A stretch of 64,000 nt of DNA from Chloroflexota bacterium (lineage in GTDB: Bacteria; Chloroflexota; UBA11872; VXNJ01): the NCBI GenBank assembly GCA_026707405.1, contig JAPOWW010000010.1:177160-241159 (forward strand), in the 5' to 3' direction. Position 1 is the first letter of the stretch. Each line of letters starts with the position of its first letter. Shown here in pieces: positions 54,592 through 61,812 of this stretch. A program made the translations under genes and the position numbers. The notes under the pieces are model-generated. The model had not been told where the DNA came from, searched no databases, and saw nothing but the letters and a program-made list of their open reading frames with translations.

Positions 54592-55884
54592 TCATACGCG
54601 TGCGAGTCGCACATTAGGATTCATCCAAGCTAGGAGCGCCAGGGCGAGGACTATAGCCCCGGCGGCGGCGAACATGATCCAGATCTCGACGAACTCCGCG
54701 ACCCAGCCGCCGGCGAGAGCGCTTACGGGGATCAGGATGACGGACAGGCTGCGGACTATGCCGAACACCCGGCCACGGTACTCTTCGCGGACCGCCGTAA
54801 TCATGATCGCGCTACTGACAACCATGCCGGCAGTCAATGAAGCGGTCTCGACAAATTCCAAAACCATCGTCACCGGCAGCCATGTGGAGCCGGCTATTGC
54901 CAGAGTGCATACCCCGGCAATCGCCCAGCCTGAAGCCAATACGCGCCCCGCACCCAGACGCCGCTCCAGGGGACCTGCGACTAGCCCGCCCATCATGCCT
55001 CCGGCCGCGGCGGCCGCCAGCAGCACACCATAGAAATCCGCCCCACCACTCAGTCGCTCCTGTACCAGGGCCGGCCACAGCGGGCCGATGAAGGCTACGG
55101 TGTTGATGAGTAAGCCAAGCCAGAGCAATGCACGCACCACCGGTAGCCGCGAGGCTGTCCGCCAGCCTTCGCGCAGGTCCCGGGCGACCGACCTCGGGGA
55201 GAGACTTGGTCGGATTTCGTTGGGGGCGGCTGGCGGGGCGGCTCTGCCCGGCAGGCGGGCGAGTGCGATACACAGCGACACGAACATGAACGATGCCGCA
55301 TCCACTACCAGCGCCCACACTGCGCTCGTAGCCGCAATCAGCAGCCCCGCGGCTGCGCTGCCTACCAAACCCGCCGTCTCTCTGGCCGTGGAGAAGAGGC
55401 CTTGGGCGGTCGTCAACAGGTCGCGCCCCACCACGGCGGGCATGATGGAAGCCCGCGCCGGATTCATAAACGTGGTCAGACTGTTCAGCTTGAAGATGGC
55501 GACGAAGGCAATGACTGGGGGCAAGTGACCAACCAGGACGACGATCAGGACCACTGCTCCCACCACCGCTGCGGCGGCAACGTTTGTCGTCACCATGATT
55601 GCCTTTCGGTCCCGGCGGTCGGCAAGGACCCCGGCAAGAGGTGCGAATAAAACGTCGGGGATGTGCCATACAGCCTGTATAACGGCGGTCTGCAAGGTGG
55701 ACTGGGTCTCCGACCAAACGACCCACATGACAGCGAGATTGAAGAAGGCATCGCCGAAGACTGAAACTGTCTGCCCGGTCCATAGCAGCACAAACGATGG
55801 CTTTCGGAACAGGCGGCGGTAGCCGTCGGTGATGAGGAGCAGCTTGTTTCTAGTGCCCACAGGTAAACGGCCGACCTCTACCAC
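54592..55884 (-). CDS. MFS transporter
   Basis: This 430-residue protein with about twelve helices is a major facilitator of the MFS_3 (enterobactin-exporter-like) type. The loop AGVLADRRDRKAIMVTT lies between helices 2 and 3, and the N-terminus has WTGQTVSVFGDAFFNLAVMWVVW. GPLERRLGAGRVLA is the later matching loop. GTG 55884 is used as start. Export of a small molecule is the usual role. The substrate cannot be told. It lies 171 bases upstream of the FAD oxidoreductase on the same strand. Confidence 0.88.
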   Translation of the reverse strand: MVEVGRLPVGTRNKLLLITDGYRRLFRKPSFVLLWTGQTVSVFGDAFFNLAVMWVVWSETQSTLQTAVIQAVWHIPDVLFAPLAGVLADRRDRKAIMVTTNVAAAAVVGAVVLIVVLVGHLPPVIAFVAIFKLNSLTTFMNPARASIMPAVVGRDLLTTAQGLFSTARETAGLVGSAAAGLLIAATSAVWALVVDAASFMFVSLCIALARLPGRAAPPAAPNEIRPSLSPRSVARDLREGWRTASRLPVVRALLWLGLLINTVAFIGPLWPALVQERLSGGADFYGVLLAAAAAGGMMGGLVAGPLERRLGAGRVLASGWAIAGVCTLAIAGSTWLPVTMVLEFVETASLTAGMVVSSAIMITAVREEYRGRVFGIVRSLSVILIPVSALAGGWVAEFVEIWIMFAAAGAIVLALALLAWMNPNVRLARV

Positions 55885-55937
55885 CCACCGCGTGTGACTA
55901 TCCTGCTGCCAAGACTATCTCGGAGCTCGCGGCAGGC

Positions 55938-56033
55938 TCAGCAGCAGTCGTCCTTATAGCCGCAACGCCTGCAGCGGCTATGCGTCCCACCCCGCAAATC
56001 CGGCATCGGCGCGCCGCAGCGCGGGCACTCCAT
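55938..56033 (-). CDS. Small zinc-ribbon protein
   Basis: A 31-residue product with C-x2-C at residues 3-6, C-x2-C at 21-24 and a final CC, a spacing that could bind zinc. The sequence reads MECPRCGAPMPDL and ends CRRCGYKDDCC. The frame is open back to 56141, but that part is Arg- and Pro-rich and looks non-coding. No good Shine-Dalgarno is seen before ATG 56033. It may be a real microprotein, as the cysteine pattern is unlikely by chance, yet evidence is thin. Confidence 0.5.
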   Translation of the reverse strand: MECPRCGAPMPDLRGGTHSRCRRCGYKDDCC

Positions 56034-56228
56034 CAGGTGGGCGTCGGCATTTCTTCTGTCATCCGACCGTGGAGCACGTCTGGGTAAAGGACGGTCGCTC
56101 GAAGTGGGGGCTTTTGGCCGTCGCCATCCCACGTGTGCCACATCCTTTCAAACGACGGCCAACAGCAGCACCGTTGGCTCTAACGCTGCCGAGGGCGGCA
56201 TGGGCCTGTCCCCGCGCTTACCCGGGAA

Positions 56229-56768
56229 TCATAGTATGACGAATTTCACGGCGGCCACCGGGATGGAAGCGAGCAGAATTACGAAAACCGCGCGCGTAGT
56301 TGACGTGTAGCCCAGGCTCTGCCGGACGGCGACCACCGTGCATACGAAAGTCCACGCGAATGTCGCCGCCAGGATGAGAAATGTAATGTCCGGTATGAAG
56401 CCGATGACGCTCAGAAGCCCCGGGGTTTGGGCGAATCCCGTTGCGCGCACCATTTGCCCCCAACCGGCGTTGGTGTTTTCCATTTTCAATAACGTCATGC
56501 CGAACAGCCAGATGAACAGCGCCCACATGACCCAGTTCAAAACTCCGTCAACCAGCCCGACGATCAGAGCTATCACCAAATGGATGTCTTCACCGGCCAG
56601 CATTGCCCCGACGACTCTAGCGGTCGACACAAGCGCCACAACCACCAGCGCTTGGCCAGTGGCGCGGCCGTCGTTGACTATCTCCCTGTAGACGTTTGCA
56701 TTCAACCGGGCCGCGCCCAGCATCCTGTCTATCAACGAGCCGCCCCAGACGAAAGTGGATTTGCTCAT
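56229..56768 (-). CDS. Yip1-family membrane protein
   Basis: The 179-residue protein has about five helices and matches the Yip1 domain. A soluble start SLIDRMLGAARLNANVYREIVND is followed by ATGQALVVVALVSTARVVGAM, GLVDGVLNWVMWALFIWLFG and the GWGQMVRATGFAQTPGLLSVIG motif, typical of bacterial Yip1 proteins. ATG 56768 is the start. The function is not known. Confidence 0.87.
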   Translation of the reverse strand: MSKSTFVWGGSLIDRMLGAARLNANVYREIVNDGRATGQALVVVALVSTARVVGAMLAGEDIHLVIALIVGLVDGVLNWVMWALFIWLFGMTLLKMENTNAGWGQMVRATGFAQTPGLLSVIGFIPDITFLILAATFAWTFVCTVVAVRQSLGYTSTTRAVFVILLASIPVAAVKFVIL

Positions 56769-56818
56769 ATCAGATAGTCTTTAGCCGCATGGCGATCCGA
56801 CTCTTCGAAACCCTTCGG

Positions 56819-57826
56819 TCAGAACTCGAGCCTGACTTTCTGCGGAGCGCCTCCTGCCCGGATCGATGCCGTTATAGCGTCCCCCACGGCCGAAATGCGG
56901 GCGCCGTCGAACTCGTCGAGGGGCTGGGGCACGTCGGAGATTATCGAATCCACGAACTCCCTCAGGAGCCTGATCTCCGCCGCCGTATACGGTTCGGGTT
57001 CGAAGTCAAAATCGATGACGGGCGTGCCGTCGAGTCTGTCCAGGACGAGTCGGTCGCTTACGAACGATGCGCTCGTTCCGAAGACCTGGATGTACATGCC
57101 GGGCAGCGGCGGCCGGACGCCGGGCGATAGCGCGATCCTTCCAAGAGTTCCATCCTCGAACTTGGCGTTGACGACAAACGTTTCGTAAACGTCGTCTGGA
57201 TATCGCGAATCGTGACCGCTGTACGACCCAAACGCGGCTACCTCGGCTATCTCGCCCTTGAGATACCGCATGATGTCGATGTTGTGCGACAGGCCCCCAT
57301 AGATAAAGTCCTGGGGTACCTCATAGCGCCACGGAGTGCGGTCATAGATGGGACGGAGGTCCTGATAGTAGTCCGACGCCATGAAATAGATGTCCCCGAA
57401 CTCCCCGGCGTCTATGAATCTTCTCAATGCCATGTGGGGCCGAACGTAGCGCTGGGTCTGGGCGGGCATCACGCGCTTCTTCGTGCTGCGAGCCGCCTCG
57501 ATAACCGCATCGGACTCCTCGTTGCTGATCGTCATGGGTTTGGTAACGAGCACGTGCTTTCCGGCTTCGAGCGCGCGTACCACCTGATCTCTGTGAAGGT
57601 GATCGGGCGTATATATGCCAACCAGGTCGATATCCGGACGTTCGAGCAGGGCGTCGAGGCTACCGGTTGCGAACTCCACCCCGTGATCGCGCCGCGCCGC
57701 CTCAGCCCGCTCCTCCACCAAGTCGCAAACACCGCGAACGAACGCGGGGAAATCCGGCATCCCATTTATCGACAGCAGATTCCCGCCCATTCCCAGTCCG
57801 ACGATCCCGATTCCCAATTCCGACAT
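56819..57826 (-). CDS. Gfo/Idh/MocA-family oxidoreductase
   Basis: This second family member has 335 residues. It starts with LGIGIVGLGMGGNLLS and carries VTKPMTISNEESDAVI (the usual EKP is TKP here, Lys kept). A YVRPHMALRRFIDAG segment and a His-bearing YGGLSHNIDIMRYLKG motif follow. ATG 57826 has GGAGGAG 9 bases upstream; the longer frame from 57844 is less likely. A sugar, inositol or sugar-acid substrate is probable. Confidence 0.91.
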   Translation of the reverse strand: MSELGIGIVGLGMGGNLLSINGMPDFPAFVRGVCDLVEERAEAARRDHGVEFATGSLDALLERPDIDLVGIYTPDHLHRDQVVRALEAGKHVLVTKPMTISNEESDAVIEAARSTKKRVMPAQTQRYVRPHMALRRFIDAGEFGDIYFMASDYYQDLRPIYDRTPWRYEVPQDFIYGGLSHNIDIMRYLKGEIAEVAAFGSYSGHDSRYPDDVYETFVVNAKFEDGTLGRIALSPGVRPPLPGMYIQVFGTSASFVSDRLVLDRLDGTPVIDFDFEPEPYTAAEIRLLREFVDSIISDVPQPLDEFDGARISAVGDAITASIRAGGAPQKVRLEF

Positions 57827-58068
57827 GTAATCTCGCTCCTCCAACGTACAGGCAGGTGGTCCTACGCTTCGCAGATGGCGAATCTACCAGACGTGCTCCC
57901 AGGGCACACTGCACGAGGTGGGAATAGACTCAGCAGGTAGGATGATCGCTGGTGCCAGTCATCCTTGGCAAAGCGAACTGCGCGGCCAGACGCCGTTGTA
58001 CAGACGGTCGCGGCCTCTCGTCAGCAATACGACGATTAGGCGCTGGGAGTTGTTTGGGTGATGGCCCC

Positions 58069-58881
58069 CTAGGAAGTCGACTTTCGCTTGGGCGCGACGC
58101 CCGAAACGCCGCTCAATCCACCTGAAACAATTAGGTGCTCGCCGGTCATGTGCACGGAGTCCTGAGAAGCCAGGAAGGTTGCCGCGGCGGCTAGGTCTTC
58201 CGGTCTGGTCCATCGTTGAAGCGGGACGGATTGCCTCAGCCGCTCACGCAAGTCCGACACCTCAATACCCATCACCGCCGCCCGCTCTGACATGTTTGCC
58301 TTCTGGAAGTCGGTGTCTACTGGACCCGGACAGATTGCATTCACGTTGATCTTGTAGGGAGCAAGCTCGATCGCGAGCGTCTTGTTGAATCCTAATACCG
58401 CCCACTTGGAGGCATTGTAAGCCGCTACGAGCGGCGGAGCCGAAACCCCGTTGACCGAAGAGATGTTGATAATCTTGCCATATTCGCGCCGCATCATCTC
58501 CCGGGCTACGTACTTGCTGCACACGAAAACGCCCGTGATGTTCACGGACATGACTCGATCCCACTCCGCTTCATCGAGATCCACGACTTCGATGACCTGC
58601 TGCCCGAGCCCGGCATTGTTTACCAGGATGTCGATCTGACCGAATTCGGCGAGTGTCGCGTCGACCATCGCCTGGACGTCGGATGGGTTTGTAACGTCGC
58701 ATCGAACCACCAGCGCCCGTCGCCCCTTGGCTTCGACCTCGCTCGCCGTGGCTCTGCCTGTTTCCTCGTCGAGCTCGGCAATGACTACGTCCGCGCCCTC
58801 CTCCGCGAAGCGCAGAGCGATGCCGCGCCCGATTCCGCGCGCGCCGCCGGTGATGATTGCAACGTGATCCTCTAGACGCAT
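58069..58881 (-). CDS. Short-chain dehydrogenase/reductase (SDR)
   Basis: This 270-residue classical SDR has TGGARGIGRGIA, the LVNNAG motif, and Ser in NISSVNG with YNASK. A C-terminal GGLSGVSGVAPKRKSTS tail is basic. AAGGAG lies upstream of ATG 58881. It follows the large 905-residue gene on the same strand by 116 bases, and lies before the Gfo/Idh gene. It may oxidise a released sugar or alcohol. The substrate is not known. Confidence 0.92.
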   Translation of the reverse strand: MRLEDHVAIITGGARGIGRGIALRFAEEGADVVIAELDEETGRATASEVEAKGRRALVVRCDVTNPSDVQAMVDATLAEFGQIDILVNNAGLGQQVIEVVDLDEAEWDRVMSVNITGVFVCSKYVAREMMRREYGKIINISSVNGVSAPPLVAAYNASKWAVLGFNKTLAIELAPYKINVNAICPGPVDTDFQKANMSERAAVMGIEVSDLRERLRQSVPLQRWTRPEDLAAAATFLASQDSVHMTGEHLIVSGGLSGVSGVAPKRKSTS

Positions 58882-58997
58882 CGTTCTGTTCTCCTTCTAA
58901 TTAGCTTCGCGCCAGCCAGGGCGGAAGGGTCTGGCCGGGACTGTCCGCACCGCTGCTTGGTCTCAACACAGGGACATTTCCCCGATCCAATTTTCGG

Positions 58998-61715
58998 CTA
59001 AGCGACAACGTTCAGCGACCGCCAAACTTGCGGAAAACCCGTAGGCCACACACCCATCGAGTCGTTGACGTCGACGGCTTCAATCCCGAACTGCAGCGAT
59101 GAACCCCCCAACTCCGCAAGCGGTACTTCGATCGAAAAAGTTGCACCCCGGCCTTTCTTCAGCTCCAGCGACGGCAACTCACGAGTGTGCCCGGTCCTGA
59201 GTTTCAGACGCACCGACGTGATCGTGCGCTCACCGGTAACGATGGCCTTGACGGCCAGCCGATCATCGCTCCAAAGCACTGTTGGCGGGGCCAAAACCTG
59301 AATCAGCGGCGGGCTAGAGCCGGGACCTACCCGCACCATTGCTCCGAACGACTTCATGGACTCCAAGCGCGGCGGCGCGACAGTGGTCACCGCGTATTCG
59401 TAGTCGCCTGGCGACCGTGGCGAGTCATCCAGACCGAGCGCCGTTATAGGCTCTGGCGTGACGCAGGTCCAGTCCTCGCTGCCAAACTCGCGACGCCAAA
59501 CTCGGTATGCCTGTGCGCTGGCCAATGGTTCCCACTCGATGACAGCCGATATGTCTGAACCATGACCACGCACTCCGTTGGGCGGCCAGTTTCCACGGTG
59601 GATTCCGAACGCCCAGCTGGAATCTTCGTATGTGGAGAAAGCCTTTACGTTGATGGCGGCCAGAACACCAAGCTCTCCCTTGCTCTCTATCTTCCTCGCG
59701 TAGGCGTGCATGGCCTGCTGCAAGGGAGCCTCTCGTAGCAGCTCCCAAATGCGCCGGTCAAGGCTGTGGTCGGGATCACCCAGAGCGTCCCTTAGGAACA
59801 GAGCGTCGGCCTGACGGTGATAGGGCCCTCCACCTTCCAGGGTTAGCGTGACTCGGTCGTATAGGACTAGCCAGTCAATCGTCAAGATGAGCCATCGAAG
59901 CCGTTCCTGACCCGCCGGATCCCTCGCACTCTCCGACTCGGCCAGCAGCGTGCTGAGCCGCCCCCGGATTTCGGTCAAACGACTGAGATTGGCCGGGCTG
60001 GGCCTGCTGTCTGGAGCCGCGTCGTGCCCATCGGAAATCGACATAGGGCTGCCAACGCTCAGCCACGCGAAATTCCAGCACTCCCACTGGCCCCATGAGC
60101 CGGTCCATCTCGGCCCCATGTGCTCCAACTCACGAAGTATCGCCGCCATTTCGGCGCCGTGCCGCTCGCCGTAGGCCCTTCTGGCGTAGTCGTCATAGAA
60201 GGTCTCGAACGTGATGTCGCTATCCCACGCATAGCGGGCGCTGTAGGCGAATACCTCTTCGAGGTCACGGGTACGCCAATGGATGCCCATGAACCCCTCA
60301 CATCCTTTTTCCCGCGCGTCCCGGCACAGGTCCGCAAAGATGTGAGTATTAGGCTGAGGTCCCCATTGGTCTCGCCGGGAACCGCCCGCGTCCGACTCGA
60401 ACCACGGTACGGGCCAGCTCTCGCGGCCGTCGGAGAGCTTCCCGTAGACCTCGCTTACAGACCTCGCCGCCGAGGGATCGATGTTGTCCAGAGAGGAGAA
60501 GATGACGTCGATCGGCACCGTCTTGTCGAGACCCAGGTAGAGATCGGTAGACAGCATCCAGTGATCCCCACCCCAGCCGCAGACGAGCAGGCGCAAGCCG
60601 GGACGAAGCTCGGATACGATGTTGTGAATTCGGTTGACATAGGCGCTCAGCCGCACGGCTTCGGCTATTAGATCAGGTCGTCCGAGATAGTCGAAGTGCG
60701 ACGCGATGCGGTCGTGCTCGTGCTTGAACTCGGCGGACTGCATCCACTCGTCGACCTCGCCTGGGCCGGGTCCGATCCACGAACGCATTTCGGCCTGCCA
60801 GATGGCCAGGTAGTCGAGAGTGGGGTAGGTGCTGAGTATGTGTTTGAGGCGGCTGTTCAGGGCGGAATCGCCTTCCGGGTCGAACGGATTCCCTTCCACT
60901 TCCATGCCCAGCGCAATTTGCAGGCCCCGCTTGCCCGCGTATTCAAGCGCCTGCGCAAACGTCTCTTGCGCCCCGATTATCTGCTCCTCGCGGGTTTCTC
61001 CCTCAACCGTCGCCCTGGAACCGAATACCTCCGTGTCGAACCAGTCGCCCGTCCCAAATCCGAACTCCTCGCATCTAAATCCGGAAATCCGGCCCCACCT
61101 GCGTCCCGGCGTGCCCCAGCCGTAAGTCAGCGATGTTGCGAACGGATCGCCGCCCCGCCACGCGGTCTCATCCGCATAGTGACGCCGGCGGGCCGAGTCG
61201 AGAAAGTATGTCGCCGAGCCATCCGGCGGATACGCTTCCAGCGGAGTCCCATACGCTGGGACATGCACGATGTTGTTCCTCATCTTGACCATCTGGTCGA
61301 AGAAGACTTGGTAGTCGGCCAGGTCCCACGTCGCCGGACTGTTCAGAAAGTTGGGCCAGACCAGACTGCCCCTGATGTCGAACACAGGCTCCGCCCGGAC
61401 GTTGACCGGTTTCCAGTGGAAACCATCGGGGTCGGGATACGTGTCGCCACCGAGATAGAAGCCGAAGCCGACTTCCTCAAGGTAGCCGTAGACGCCGTAG
61501 AGGACGCCAATCGGCTGAGCCGCCGCGATGGTCACGACAGTCCCCTCGATTGAGATTACGTAGCCCTGAAGGTGGATGTCCGACAGGCCGTGCTGGAGCA
61601 CGAAATCTGGGGCGTCCTCGGGTGCGGCCGGCGCCAGGCCCACGTATCGGCCCAACTCCGCAGCGGCCAGATCGATTAGGGGATGCGTATCTCCCACGAT
61701 CTTGATATCGGTCAT
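58998..61715 (-). CDS. Large glycosidase-like protein with FN3-type domain (copy 1 of a tandem pair)
   Basis: This 905-residue protein looks like a glycoside hydrolase. Residues 1-110 resemble the GH20/GH67-type N-terminal domain (ELGRYVGLAP and VLYGVYGYLEEVGFGFYLGG). The next part, about 115-560, resembles a TIM-barrel catalytic region (FDIRGSLVWPNFLNSP, MVKMRNNIVHVPAYG, FMGIHWRTRDLEEVFAY). A helical section follows, then an FN3-type domain near residues 700-790 (AYRVWRREFGSEDW with YEYAVTTVA) and an Ig-like end. No signal peptide is seen, so cytoplasmic action is likely. Which acidic residues are catalytic is not certain. No family name can be fixed by eye. Confidence 0.75.
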   Translation of the reverse strand: MTDIKIVGDTHPLIDLAAAELGRYVGLAPAAPEDAPDFVLQHGLSDIHLQGYVISIEGTVVTIAAAQPIGVLYGVYGYLEEVGFGFYLGGDTYPDPDGFHWKPVNVRAEPVFDIRGSLVWPNFLNSPATWDLADYQVFFDQMVKMRNNIVHVPAYGTPLEAYPPDGSATYFLDSARRRHYADETAWRGGDPFATSLTYGWGTPGRRWGRISGFRCEEFGFGTGDWFDTEVFGSRATVEGETREEQIIGAQETFAQALEYAGKRGLQIALGMEVEGNPFDPEGDSALNSRLKHILSTYPTLDYLAIWQAEMRSWIGPGPGEVDEWMQSAEFKHEHDRIASHFDYLGRPDLIAEAVRLSAYVNRIHNIVSELRPGLRLLVCGWGGDHWMLSTDLYLGLDKTVPIDVIFSSLDNIDPSAARSVSEVYGKLSDGRESWPVPWFESDAGGSRRDQWGPQPNTHIFADLCRDAREKGCEGFMGIHWRTRDLEEVFAYSARYAWDSDITFETFYDDYARRAYGERHGAEMAAILRELEHMGPRWTGSWGQWECWNFAWLSVGSPMSISDGHDAAPDSRPSPANLSRLTEIRGRLSTLLAESESARDPAGQERLRWLILTIDWLVLYDRVTLTLEGGGPYHRQADALFLRDALGDPDHSLDRRIWELLREAPLQQAMHAYARKIESKGELGVLAAINVKAFSTYEDSSWAFGIHRGNWPPNGVRGHGSDISAVIEWEPLASAQAYRVWRREFGSEDWTCVTPEPITALGLDDSPRSPGDYEYAVTTVAPPRLESMKSFGAMVRVGPGSSPPLIQVLAPPTVLWSDDRLAVKAIVTGERTITSVRLKLRTGHTRELPSLELKKGRGATFSIEVPLAELGGSSLQFGIEAVDVNDSMGVWPTGFPQVWRSLNVVA

Positions 61716-61812
61716 CTCGATCTCGCTAGCTCCTACCCCGCGCTATGCCGACGTTCCCGATGGCTCGATCTTAACGGGGATGTTGACTGCTCTATAACGT
61801 CGGACGTTAGTC

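Noticed and set aside
54812-55783. 323-codon minus-strand open frame in another frame of the MFS gene
   Set aside because: The MFS frame has twelve helices and family loops; the other frame is Arg/Gly/Ser rich with no fold signal.
60696-61553. 285-codon plus-strand open frame opposite the large glycosidase-like gene
   Set aside because: It is antisense to a conserved duplicated gene and shows no recognisable motif.
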